Of a DNA stretch of 64,000 bases, positions 1 through 7,980 are shown piece by piece (positions within the stretch are counted from its first letter, which is position 1; each line of letters begins with the position of its first letter). A program made the translations under genes and the position numbers. This DNA is from Pseudomonadaceae bacterium (GTDB lineage: Bacteria; Pseudomonadota; Gammaproteobacteria; Pseudomonadales; Azotimanducaceae). The stretch is from positions 124,001 to 188,000 of the forward strand of contig JANSWO010000001.1 of the NCBI GenBank assembly GCA_024743435.1. The letters run 5' to 3'. Below the pieces are notes generated by a model. The model did not search any database. It was not told the DNA's origin and saw only the letters and a list, made by a program, of their open reading frames with translations.

Positions 1-382
1 TGACGATCTTGCCGCGTTGGGCGGTGGCCATGTGCGGCACAGTCGCTCGGACCGCGTTCAACATGGTTTTAAGGTTGATGTTGAACATGAAATCCCAGGT
101 GTCATCACCGGTTGCGTGCACTGGGTCGCCCATTGTGAAGCCGCCGGCGATGTTCGCGAGGATGTCGATGCCGCCGAGTTCGAGGGCTAGCTGATCGATC
201 GTCGATTTCGCCTGATCGATGCGAGTTAGATCGCACACCCGGCTGGTATGGGCGTTATCGATGGCGATGACATCGAGTTGCGCGACGGTTGCGCCTCGAT
301 CAGCGAAATACTCCACAACCGCTGCACCCAGGACACCGCCTGCGCCCGTTACGAGCACTCTGTGGCCGCTGAATTTCGTCAT
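1..382 (-). CDS. Short-chain dehydrogenase/reductase, 5' part only
   Basis: The first 127 residues of a protein that runs off the left edge of the window. The N-terminus has the SDR dinucleotide motif (TGAGGVLG, about residues 12-19), an acidic residue after strand 2 (QLDV) and the NIAGG motif that stabilises the central sheet. The active-site Ser-Tyr-Lys lies beyond the edge, so activity cannot be judged. The family uses NAD(P)H to reduce or oxidise alcohol/keto groups in the cytoplasm. The ATG start lies just before the dinucleotide motif, as usual. It is followed on the same strand by a luciferase-like flavoprotein and a crotonase, which points to a small catabolic set. The substrate is unknown. 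Confidence 0.85.
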   Translation of the reverse strand, partial: MTKFSGHRVLVTGAGGVLGAAVVEYFADRGATVAQLDVIAIDNAHTSRVCDLTRIDQAKSTIDQLALELGGIDILANIAGGFTMGDPVHATGDDTWDFMFNINLKTMLNAVRATVPHMATAQRGKIV

Positions 383-475
383 ATCACACGCTTCCTGTTG
401 AGGTTGTTGGAAATGGGTTCGTTGAGGTCGTGGACGGCAGGGCTTCCTGCCGCCCTCAAGGGAAATGCAATACCG

Positions 476-1357
476 CTACAGCGCGAATGCGCCAGCCAGT
501 TCCTTCAGTGCCTCCCAGTGCAGTTCGCCGAATGAGCCATTGGGGTTTATCGGCTGAACACAGACATGGCTCGCACCGGCGTCGAAGTGTTCCTGTACTC
601 GAGCTTTGATCGCGTCGACGTTGCCCCAGGCGAATGTGGCATCGATGAATTTGTCGCTGCCGCCGTTGTCGAGGTCAGCCTCTGTAAGGCCCATACGTAG
701 CCAGTTGTTGCGATAGTTCGGAAGCCCCAGGTAAATGCCTGCATTTGGTCTCGCGATTTCGCGAGCTTTGGTGGAGTCGGTTTCCAGAATGATCTTCTGT
801 TCGACGCACAACATCGGGCCCTCACCCAGGATGTCCCGGGCCATTTTGGTGTGGTCCGGTGAGCTGAAGTAGGGATGTGCTCCAGCGGTTTTGTCGCCGG
901 CCAACTCCAGCATCTTCGGACCCAGTGCGGCGATAACGGTTTCCGGGGGTTGGCTGGGTGGGTAACCCTGGTATGGCGAATTGGCCATGGCCTCGAGGTA
1001 GCGACGCATGGTTGCTACTGGCGGGCCGTAGTCCAGGCCGCGAACGCCTTCAACCATCGGCTTATGCGACACACCAATACCAAGCAGAAAGCGGTTGTTT
1101 GACTGCTCAGCCAGTGAGTTCTGCGCGGCCAGGGTGACGCCAGGTTCCCTGTGATAGATGTTGGCGATACCAGTGGCGACATTGAGTTTGGTCGTATTTG
1201 CCAGTAGCCAGCTTGCGGTTACAAACGGGTTTCGCCCGACGGTTTCAGGTACCCACAGGGTGCCGAAGCCCAAGGCCTCGATTTGCTTTGCGGTCGCTGC
1301 GGCGGCCTCAGATGACATGCCGTCGAAGAAGTACCAGACGCCGAGTTTGCCTGTGTC
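476..1357 (-). CDS. LLM-class (luciferase-like) flavin/F420-dependent oxidoreductase
   Basis: A 293-residue single-domain TIM-barrel oxidoreductase of the bacterial luciferase-like family, closest by eye to the TIGR03620-type F420 group (LGVWYFFDGMSS at the start, LWVPETVGRNPF, LLGIGVSHKP). These enzymes transfer hydride with FMN or coenzyme F420 on varied small substrates in the cytoplasm. I prefer the GTG start at 1357 because an AAGGA sequence lies a few bases upstream. A TTG start at 1390 would add 11 residues with no better ribosome site. Cofactor choice cannot be read from the sequence. If F420 is used, biosynthesis genes must be elsewhere, since none are in this window. Confidence 0.85.
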   Translation of the reverse strand, partial: DTGKLGVWYFFDGMSSEAAAATAKQIEALGFGTLWVPETVGRNPFVTASWLLANTTKLNVATGIANIYHREPGVTLAAQNSLAEQSNNRFLLGIGVSHKPMVEGVRGLDYGPPVATMRRYLEAMANSPYQGYPPSQPPETVIAALGPKMLELAGDKTAGAHPYFSSPDHTKMARDILGEGPMLCVEQKIILETDSTKAREIARPNAGIYLGLPNYRNNWLRMGLTEADLDNGGSDKFIDATFAWGNVDAIKARVQEHFDAGASHVCVQPINPNGSFGELHWEALKELAGAFAL

Positions 1358-1405
1358 CACGTGATGTTCCTTTTGCTGTGAAGAATTCAATTCGTTTGCT
1401 TGGGC

Positions 1406-2224
1406 TCAGCTGCCGGAAAACTGACCGGGCCGACGTTCTGCGACACTGCGAATGCCTTCCTCCGCGTCGCTTGTGCGCCGTAGCCACTGTTGCTCTGCGA
1501 GCTCGTGTTTGGTCATGGCGGCGACCTCGTCTGCCAGACCACGGCGCAGAGTGGAGCGTACTGAAACAACGGCGAGCGGGGCATTGCCGGCGATCTCGCG
1601 GGCAAGTTTCACAGCGTCTGCGCGCAGGTCTTCGGTAGAGCTCAGTATGTCTACCAACCCTGTCGCCAGAGCCTCTTCGGCCTTCACGCGACGCCCGGTG
1701 AGCAACATGAGAGAGGCGGCCTGCTCACCAATGAGTCTCGGCAATGTGACCGAAATGCCGAAACCAGGATGTAGCCCAAGCTTGGTGAAATTGGCTGAGA
1801 ATCTTGCCTCGGGCGCAGCGACGCGAAAATCCGGTACCAGTGACAACCCCAGGCCGCCACCGATGGCAGCGCCCTGGATTGCGCCTACAATTGGCTTGCG
1901 GCAGCGAAACAGGCGCAACGCCTCACTGTAGAGTTTACCGGTAGTGTTCTGGAAGCCTTCCTCGGTAAACTCGTCACTGGCCGATGCGTCATCACTACCC
2001 GCGCCGAAATTGGCGCCCGCGCAGAAGCTCTTGCCCGAAGATGCGAGCACAATAGCCCGGCAATCGCTCATTTCATCGAGTTCGTCGAACGCGCCGGCGA
2101 TTTGGCTGATGAGGGAGTAATCGAAGAAGTTGTGTGGTGGCCGTTGAATCTCGACGGTTGCGACATAGTCATCGACGGTTACGCAGATGTCGTCGTACTG
2201 ATTGGGGTGGCTAGAGCTGCTCAT
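1406..2224 (-). CDS. Enoyl-CoA hydratase/isomerase (crotonase) family protein
   Basis: A 272-residue crotonase-fold protein with the CoA/oxyanion-hole segments SGKSFCAGANF and GAAIGGGLGLSL. Both glutamates used by canonical enoyl-CoA hydratase appear to be missing: the GGG-x-E position is Gly, and the Pro-Glu before LGLHPG is Asn-Phe. It may therefore be an isomerase, a thioester hydrolase or another crotonase activity rather than a classical hydratase. The start at 2224 (MSSSSHP) leaves a 34-bp gap to the divergent transporter. An open frame extends upstream, but that part overlaps the transporter and shows no family similarity. Confidence 0.85.
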   Translation of the reverse strand: MSSSSHPNQYDDICVTVDDYVATVEIQRPPHNFFDYSLISQIAGAFDELDEMSDCRAIVLASSGKSFCAGANFGAGSDDASASDEFTEEGFQNTTGKLYSEALRLFRCRKPIVGAIQGAAIGGGLGLSLVPDFRVAAPEARFSANFTKLGLHPGFGISVTLPRLIGEQAASLMLLTGRRVKAEEALATGLVDILSSTEDLRADAVKLAREIAGNAPLAVVSVRSTLRRGLADEVAAMTKHELAEQQWLRRTSDAEEGIRSVAERRPGQFSGS

Positions 2225-2258
2225 TGCGCCGGTTTGAACGTTCCACAATTGATTCCAC

Positions 2259-3701
2259 TTGAGCGGAGATGGTAGCAGCTTGCCAGCCGACGAACAGAGC
2301 AGCCCAGCGGAAAACGCGTTGGCGACCGAAGATCTCGATGCCTCGGAAGCAACTGCGGCGCCGACAATCTTTTCGCTCGCGTTTCCTTCCATATTAGGCA
2401 ATTTGTCATACACGATTGTGGGCGTCGTGCAGACCAAGTTTGTGGGCCTGCTCGGTGGCCAAGCGCTCGCTGCTGTCGGTGCTGGCCAGCGGGTTTTCTT
2501 TGCGATGCAGGCCATTCTGATGGCCATCAGTGCCGGTACCACCGCGCTCGTCGCGCGCGCCTGGGGTGCAGGCGACTACGCGGAAGCCAGCCGCATCACG
2601 ATGGCCTCCCTGGTGCTGGCAGGTGGCTTCTCTATTGTGGTCACGGTCATCGGCGTGTTTTTTGCCTATCCCATCGCAGCGGTGTTTGGCCTCGATCCTG
2701 AAACGCTGCAGATGGCGGCAGAGAACATTCGTTACCTGTCTCTGTTTAACGTGATGTTTGCCGTCAATTTCATTCTTGGCGCGGCTCTGCGGGCCTCGGG
2801 GGACGCGTGGACGCCGCTTTGGACGGCGGTGCTCGTTAATCTGCTGAACCTGCCATTGCTATATCTGTTTGTGTTTGGCAAATATGGATTCCCGCAAATG
2901 GGAGTATCCGGCGTCGCGATAGCCGCGGGAATTGCGTTCACGTTCGGCGCGTTGTTCCTGCTGATCTTGTGGGTCAAGCAGAAGTTCCGCGTTAAGCACG
3001 TAACCAGTGGCTGGTGGCGTAAAGATCGTTTGCGTCGGCTGCTCGACATTGGCTATCCCGCTGCCGTGGAACAGATCGTCTTTCAGCTCGGCTTTTTCGT
3101 GTTCCTGATGCTCATTGGCAACTTCTACGGCACCGAAGCGTTTGCGGCCTACAACATCGGTGTCAATCTGTTGATGATCTGCTTCACCGTGGGTTTTGGA
3201 TTCTCCATTGCTGGCTCCACGTTAGTGGGCCAGCACCTCGGCGCCAACGATCCGGATGGCGCCAGTCGTGCCGGCTGGCGAGCGACGGCGCTCGCCGTTG
3301 TGTCGATGGGGGCGCTGGGTGCGCTGGTAGGTGTTTACGCGCAGCCCCTCGCGGAGTTTTTCGTGGGTGATGAACCCCTGACCGTGCGTTATACCGTGCA
3401 GTTTACTTACGTGTTGGCTGCGATGATGCCGTTGCTCGCTGTGGAATTCGCCGTTGGTGGCGCGTTGCGTGGGGCAGGGGACACACGCTTCCCGCTGCTC
3501 GCGACATTTGCCGGGCTCATCGTTATGCGTTGTGGCGGCGCGGCCATCTTTACTTACATGGAGTTACCCGTCATCTGGGTCTACGCAGCGCTGGTTGGCG
3601 ACTACATTCTGAAAGGAGCCATGCTGATCCTGCGTTTCCTGGGTGGCCGCTGGAAGAGCGTCGTGCCTAACAACGCCATCGAGCCGGCCAAGACGGGCTG
3701 A
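2259..3701 (+). CDS. MATE family multidrug/toxin efflux transporter
   Basis: About 480 residues with twelve predicted hydrophobic helices in two homologous halves, characteristic of MATE antiporters that export cationic or hydrophobic compounds in exchange for Na+ or H+ across the inner membrane. Typical family segments are SLAFPSILGNLSYTIVG in helix 1, FVGLLGGQALAAVGAG, and the repeated helix-7 counterpart GYPAAVEQIVFQLG. No ATG precedes helix 1 in frame. TTG 2259 is the most upstream start and another TTG lies about 20 codons later, so the exact N-terminus is uncertain. The DNA glycosylase follows after 2 bp, so the two are probably co-transcribed. Confidence 0.9.
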   Translation: MSGDGSSLPADEQSSPAENALATEDLDASEATAAPTIFSLAFPSILGNLSYTIVGVVQTKFVGLLGGQALAAVGAGQRVFFAMQAILMAISAGTTALVARAWGAGDYAEASRITMASLVLAGGFSIVVTVIGVFFAYPIAAVFGLDPETLQMAAENIRYLSLFNVMFAVNFILGAALRASGDAWTPLWTAVLVNLLNLPLLYLFVFGKYGFPQMGVSGVAIAAGIAFTFGALFLLILWVKQKFRVKHVTSGWWRKDRLRRLLDIGYPAAVEQIVFQLGFFVFLMLIGNFYGTEAFAAYNIGVNLLMICFTVGFGFSIAGSTLVGQHLGANDPDGASRAGWRATALAVVSMGALGALVGVYAQPLAEFFVGDEPLTVRYTVQFTYVLAAMMPLLAVEFAVGGALRGAGDTRFPLLATFAGLIVMRCGGAAIFTYMELPVIWVYAALVGDYILKGAMLILRFLGGRWKSVVPNNAIEPAKTG

Positions 3702-3703
3702 TT

Positions 3704-4603
3704 GTGCCGGAGCTGCCCGACCTTAGCGTCTACGTTGAGCATCTGGCGAGTCGATTGATGGGACAGCCTCTGCGTGAGCTGGAGCTTCGCAGCCCGTTTC
3801 TGCTGCGCACGGTTGAGCCTTCTGTCGATGATGTTGTGGGGTTGTCGGTAACGAGTGTTTCGCTACTTGGCAAACAGGTGTGCTTCTCGTTCGAGGGCGA
3901 TCTGCATGCGGTTATCCACCTGATGATTTCTGGCCGTTTCCAGTGGCGCGACGCGCAGCTCAGGCCGGTAAGGGCCGGCGGTCGAAACGTGCAGGCGGTG
4001 TTTCGTTTCGATAACGGCGCCCTGTTGTTGACGGAGGCCAGTAAGAAAAAGCGCGCATCGCTGCGGTTAGTCAGTGGAGCGGCTGATTTGGCGGAACTGC
4101 ACCCTGGTGGCGCTGATGTTTTGTCCATCACGGTCGACGAGTTTTCGCAGCGATTGCGCACATCAAACCATACGCTCAAGCGCGCGCTCACTGACCAGAG
4201 GGTTCTGGCCGGTATCGGTAACGCCTACTCCGATGAGATTCTGTTAACGGCAAAACTGTCGCCGTTCAAACGGGCATCCCAGCTCTCCGATGAGCAGATG
4301 CAATGCTTGTATGACAGCACTCGATCGGTGTTGCGTGCATGGATCGAACGATTGCGTGCGGAAAATGCGGATGTGTTTCCTGCCAAGGTCACCGCGTTTC
4401 ATCCGGAGATGGCGGCACACGGCAAATACAATCAGCCGTGCCCGGTGTGTGCTTCACCCATTCAGCGTATTCGATACGCTGAGAATGAGGCGAACTACTG
4501 TGCGACCTGCCAGACCGATGGCCGCTTGCTCGCAGACCGGTCGCTGTCGCGACTGTTGAAAGACAACTGGCCCAAGCGTCTGGAAGATCTTGAGCGCATG
4601 TAA
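3704..4603 (+). CDS. Fpg/Nei family DNA glycosylase-AP lyase
   Basis: A 299-residue protein with the obligatory N-terminal Pro-Glu (MPELPD) whose proline attacks the sugar of a damaged base, the beta-hairpin lysine region (LLGKQV), HLMISGRF near the lesion pocket, and a C-terminal zinc finger with four cysteines (CPVC and CATC) followed by QTDGR, which supplies the DNA-contacting arginine. It excises oxidised bases and nicks the abasic site in base-excision repair. GTG 3704 is required because Pro must be residue 2. It is slightly longer than MutM and could be an Fpg- or Nei-like paralogue. It starts 2 bp after the MATE gene. Confidence 0.93.
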   Translation: MPELPDLSVYVEHLASRLMGQPLRELELRSPFLLRTVEPSVDDVVGLSVTSVSLLGKQVCFSFEGDLHAVIHLMISGRFQWRDAQLRPVRAGGRNVQAVFRFDNGALLLTEASKKKRASLRLVSGAADLAELHPGGADVLSITVDEFSQRLRTSNHTLKRALTDQRVLAGIGNAYSDEILLTAKLSPFKRASQLSDEQMQCLYDSTRSVLRAWIERLRAENADVFPAKVTAFHPEMAAHGKYNQPCPVCASPIQRIRYAENEANYCATCQTDGRLLADRSLSRLLKDNWPKRLEDLERM

Positions 4604-4650
4604 TCGTGCGGCGAGAGATGAAATTTGGTGACACGACGAGGTAGGTGAGA

Positions 4651-5058
4651 ATGGTTGGTACAAACTTCTTCTGGGTAGCGGCGGCAGTCTGCCTGTTTGC
4701 GGCTTGTGCGCACGCCTTCGTGGGAGCTCCGATGGTGCTGCCGCCGTTGCACGGCTCTGAACTGCCGCCGAACGTTGTCTGGCTGCATGTTTTCTCTTGG
4801 CACGCGGGCACAGTGCTAGCACTGGGTATGGGGGCGCTTTTTGTCTATGCGGCACGTAGTGCCGCGTTAGTCCCCTGCGCGCTTGTCGCCGTTGGCATGA
4901 ACGTTAGTCTCGGGACGATTGGCGTCACGCTGGCAGTGTTGGGTGACCCGGCGCTTTGGGGTTCGCCCGCACCTTATCTGTGGTGGGTCTCGGCGGCTGC
5001 CGGCACGATTGGCATTGTGCGCAGGAAGCGTGGCGAGGCAGGAGCGTTAGAAACGTAG
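4651..5058 (+). CDS. Small four-helix membrane protein of unknown function
   Basis: A 135-residue hydrophobic protein with about four transmembrane helices (FFWVAAAVCLFAACAHAFVG near the N-terminus, a helix after HVFSWHAG, ALVPCALVAVGMNV and a final helix) and a short basic tail (RRKRGEAG). The ATG at 4651 has a GAGG ribosome site 9 bp upstream; a GTG two codons earlier is less well placed. I do not recognise a functional family. The arrangement resembles small uncharacterised inner-membrane proteins. It follows the DNA glycosylase by 47 bp and may share its transcript. Confidence 0.7.
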   Translation: MVGTNFFWVAAAVCLFAACAHAFVGAPMVLPPLHGSELPPNVVWLHVFSWHAGTVLALGMGALFVYAARSAALVPCALVAVGMNVSLGTIGVTLAVLGDPALWGSPAPYLWWVSAAAGTIGIVRRKRGEAGALET

Positions 5059-5085
5059 GAGCGCAGCGTAGTCTAGGCAGATCGA

Positions 5086-5393
5086 TTGCGAGAGATATAC
5101 GGCGACATCTCGCCGAGAGCGGCTCTTTTGCTCATGATTCCGACGGTCGCAGAGTCGCTGCGAGTGAATGGCGGGACCGAGCGCCGAAGACTGTTCTCAG
5201 AGTCAACGCCGTGGAGATCTTCGCGCACTGCGCCAACGCGCCTGTTCGAGCGGGTTTGTGGCAGCCGGAATTGTGGCCACCGCAGCACTCGATACTGACG
5301 CTCCATGAGATGGTTGGAGATCGTGCCTGGATGGAGATCGACGGAGTTGATCAGGACGCTGTCGATGCGAGCTACGAGCGCTCGCTGTACTAG
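5086..5393 (+). pseudogene. Eroded remnant of a PNPOx-like (FMN-binding split barrel) protein
   Basis: Two fragments in different frames match consecutive parts of pyridoxamine 5'-phosphate oxidase-like proteins. The first frame gives LLLMIPTVAESLRVNGG, the usual strand and RVNG signature. From about 5190 the second frame gives VLRVNAVEIFAHCANAPVRAG and a C-terminal helical tail. The stretch of about 25 residues that normally joins them is absent, and the N-terminal third is missing too. This is most simply explained as a dead gene with an internal deletion plus frameshift. Open frames that cross the junction are therefore not real proteins. Confidence 0.6.
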
Positions 5394-6562
5394 CGCAGGT
5401 CGTCGTCCCCGCCATTGTCGATAGCCCGAAGCTGTGTTGATGAGATGTCACGACGAAAAGAGTCCTCGTCTACCTCAATGCACAGGCCGTGAAGCATGGC
5501 GGGCAATCCCACATCGTCCAGCGTGCTGAAGCGCCCGTTGTGCTCGCGGCCGAAGACGATAAATCGGCAGGCGAGAGCGGCCAGCTCTGCGAGTGCTTCA
5601 TCGCGATTGCGCTCGGCGTTGCCAAGCTGGCGGCCCCTGCCGTCTCTTACCTGGTAGTAGCGGGGTGCGGCCACCCGCACAATGGTATCGATGCCCACAA
5701 CGAAGGTTGTGCCTGGGAAGCGCCGGGCTTTTTCGACGAAGGTTGGCAGCCTCGTCAGCCAGACAGGCCGATTGAATTGACTGATTCGTTGCTGGATCTG
5801 GTGATAGTCGAGTAATGGTTTGTCGACGTTCTCAACGCTTAGCTCAAACGCTCCGTCCAGGCCCGTGATTGCCTCGGCCTGCGCCATCATGTCCAGGTGA
5901 CCCTGATGCAGCGGATTAAAGGAGCCCGGAAGTAGCAGCTCACCCAGATGCGGCTCGCTTTCGCTGCTGGGCATCTGAGCGTGCGCATCGGTTGATCCTA
6001 GAATCAGTTCGCGCCAGGCATCCTGGGCTGGTGCGCTGAAAGCGTCGTGATCGGATTGGCCGGGTAGCGATTCATACAAGTGCTCGCCCAGGTCGACGGC
6101 GAGTGCGATAGCGAGTTGCTGCCAGCAGAAATTGCGCAGGATGAACTCTTCGCCCGCACGATCACTTGCGCCTTTAGTGAATTCGATCTTCGCGCTGTGT
6201 GTGTGATTTTCGGTCTGAACGGCGATGTACGCTCGATGTTCGCCGCGTTTGGGGCGGTCTGTGGCGAGGCTGGCCGTGCAGCCGAAACCGAAGGTTCTGG
6301 ACTGATCCGGTGTCAGGGACCTTGCGCGCTCGAACGCAGCCATCGCCATGGCTCGGGCGGTATCGGCGGAACATGACTGGGCTGGCCGGCCGCCGCAAAG
6401 CTCCGACAATGCATCGGCAGCGTAAGGAACTCGCGCCTCGAGCACCGATCTGGACGCGCCCGCTGTTCCGAGCATCTCGTCGAGGAATGAGACGCCGCCA
6501 CCCGTGACGTAGAAGACACCGATGTCGGGACTGGCATGTAGTCGCGTGGCTCGATCGCTCAT
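5390..6562 (-). CDS. CinA-like domain fused to NadD-like nucleotidyltransferase
   Basis: A 390-residue two-domain protein. Residues 1 to about 185 resemble the CinA C-terminal/PncC (nicotinamide-nucleotide amidase) fold: a Gly-rich VTGGGVSF segment, an alpha-helical pair and the late GFGCTASLATDRPKRG motif. Residues about 205-390 are a HIGH-type nucleotidyltransferase with GSFNPLHQGH at 213-222 and a C-terminal ISSTQLR motif, as in NMN/NaMN adenylyltransferases. Combining NMN salvage-type domains in one chain suggests a role in pyridine nucleotide recycling, but this is inference. The start is ATG 6562. The downstream end abuts the PNPOx remnant. The neighbouring hydrolase lies 18 bp upstream on the same strand, so both may be one transcript. 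Confidence 0.8.
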   Translation of the reverse strand: MSDRATRLHASPDIGVFYVTGGGVSFLDEMLGTAGASRSVLEARVPYAADALSELCGGRPAQSCSADTARAMAMAAFERARSLTPDQSRTFGFGCTASLATDRPKRGEHRAYIAVQTENHTHSAKIEFTKGASDRAGEEFILRNFCWQQLAIALAVDLGEHLYESLPGQSDHDAFSAPAQDAWRELILGSTDAHAQMPSSESEPHLGELLLPGSFNPLHQGHLDMMAQAEAITGLDGAFELSVENVDKPLLDYHQIQQRISQFNRPVWLTRLPTFVEKARRFPGTTFVVGIDTIVRVAAPRYYQVRDGRGRQLGNAERNRDEALAELAALACRFIVFGREHNGRFSTLDDVGLPAMLHGLCIEVDEDSFRRDISSTQLRAIDNGGDDDLR

Positions 6563-6580
6563 GACGAGCCGCGTGATCCG

Positions 6581-7453
6581 CTACTTGAGGAAGTCGGTGA
6601 CCAGGCCGACAAACGTGTCCAGCTGATCGTGGTGTACCCAGTGACCCGCGTTGTCGATATTGACGACGGTGGGTTTGGTCTTCGTGAAGTGCTTGATACG
6701 ACCGTCTTTCTCCGGGTCCGACGCCCAGGATTCCGTGCCACGAACAAGCATCGTGGGGCAGTCGATCTCACCCCAGAGCTTGTATTGCTCGGAGTGCGGA
6801 AGACCGATCGGCGAGAAGGCCCGAATGTAGTTGTCGAACTTCCAGCTGTAGGTGCCATCTTCATTCTGGCTACTGCCGTGGATCGTCAAATGTCTCGCTT
6901 GATCAGAAGACAAGTGCGGGTTCTCACTCTGCATGCGCTGAAACGCATCTTCCAGCGTCTCGTAGCGCTTTGGCAGGCGGCCGGCGATGCCGCGAAGATT
7001 TTTCATCCAGTCGAGCACGCGCTCGCCGGTGGTCATCTTCTGCATCTGCTCAAGCATCTTGGGTGGTGGGCCCATACCCTCGATGACAACGAGGCGCTCA
7101 ACGTTCTTCGGGAACAAGCCGCTGTACAGCAGTGCAATAGCGCCGCCCATCGAGTGCGCCACGATCCGCAGCGGCTTCATGTTTTTCTGGTCGACCAGTT
7201 GAGCGATATCGTAGGCGTAGTCCACCTGATAGTAGCCAGCGCCGACAACCCACTGAGAATCGCCGTGGCCACGCAGGTCCGGTGCGATGATGTGGTAGTC
7301 GCCCTTCAGCTCGCTGGCCACCCAGTCCCAGTTGCGGCAGTGATCCCGGCCGCCATGAATCATCAGCAACGGTTCGGCATCTGAATTACCCCAATCGACG
7401 TAATGCAGTTTGAGCCGCTGGGAGAAGTAACTGTGTGAGGTAGGTCCGTCCAT
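6581..7453 (-). CDS. Alpha/beta hydrolase
   Basis: A 290-residue alpha/beta-hydrolase with the oxyanion segment MIHGGRDHCRNW, the PDLRGHGDS motif, the nucleophile elbow AHSMGG (Ser101) and a late catalytic histidine in NAGHWVHHD (about residue 272). Such enzymes hydrolyse esters, epoxides or C-C bonds in the cytoplasm. No signal peptide is visible. It is 18 bp upstream of the CinA/nucleotidyltransferase gene on the same strand. The substrate cannot be inferred. Confidence 0.9.
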   Translation of the reverse strand: MDGPTSHSYFSQRLKLHYVDWGNSDAEPLLMIHGGRDHCRNWDWVASELKGDYHIIAPDLRGHGDSQWVVGAGYYQVDYAYDIAQLVDQKNMKPLRIVAHSMGGAIALLYSGLFPKNVERLVVIEGMGPPPKMLEQMQKMTTGERVLDWMKNLRGIAGRLPKRYETLEDAFQRMQSENPHLSSDQARHLTIHGSSQNEDGTYSWKFDNYIRAFSPIGLPHSEQYKLWGEIDCPTMLVRGTESWASDPEKDGRIKHFTKTKPTVVNIDNAGHWVHHDQLDTFVGLVTDFLK

Positions 7454-7570
7454 ATGATCAGTATAATGATGTTGTGCGGATCTGACGCGATTGTATTTTC
7501 AATCTGCGTGACGCGATTGTCTTCGCGATCCGCGGGCGCAGAACCTTACATTTTCGGGAGAGCATGATCG

Positions 7571-7927
7571 ATGCTACGCCACAGCCACATGTTTCTTGCC
7601 TATCTCACCGTTGTCGGCTTTGCTCTACGCTTGTTCTGGTCAGCCACCGAGCACCAGCTGTCGCAGGCCAAAGCCGTGCGGATTGCACCGCATGTCATTG
7701 ATACGGCGTTGTTGGTCATCGGCGTGATCATGGCGCTCCGGCTTGGCATCTCGCCGGTATCCGGCTGGCTGGGCGCCAAATTGGCCGGTCTCGTCGCCTA
7801 CATCGGTTTCGGTGTTCTTGCGATGCGGGGTCGAGGTGCGGTGCGCTGGCTCGGCGCAATAGGAGCTTTCGCGAGTGTCGGCTATATATTCGCCGTTGCT
7901 ACCACCAGGCAGGTTATGCCTCTGTAG
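7571..7927 (+). CDS. SirB2 family membrane protein
   Basis: A 118-residue inner-membrane protein with four predicted helices. It matches the SirB2 pattern: an N-terminal LRHSHMFLAYLTVVGFALR helix, RIAPHVIDTALLVIG, and GWLGAKLAGLVAYIGFG. The family is widespread in Gammaproteobacteria. Its molecular role is poorly defined despite the old name (invasion gene expression up-regulator). The ATG at 7571 is preceded by a GGGAGAGC-type site. A hairpin beginning at its stop codon separates it from the convergent acyl-CoA dehydrogenase. Confidence 0.85.
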   Translation: MLRHSHMFLAYLTVVGFALRLFWSATEHQLSQAKAVRIAPHVIDTALLVIGVIMALRLGISPVSGWLGAKLAGLVAYIGFGVLAMRGRGAVRWLGAIGAFASVGYIFAVATTRQVMPL

Positions 7928-7953
7928 GGTTGCACCAGTAGTCGGCGCAACCC
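7927..7953. terminator. Hairpin between convergent genes
   Basis: GGGTTGC at 7927-7933 is matched by GCAACCC at 7947-7953, starting within the stop codon of the SirB2 gene and lying between two convergent genes. There is no long T-run, so a factor-independent terminator is only possible. Confidence 0.4.
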
Positions 7954-7980
7954 CCTTCCCCTAGTGCGTACTGGGCGTAC

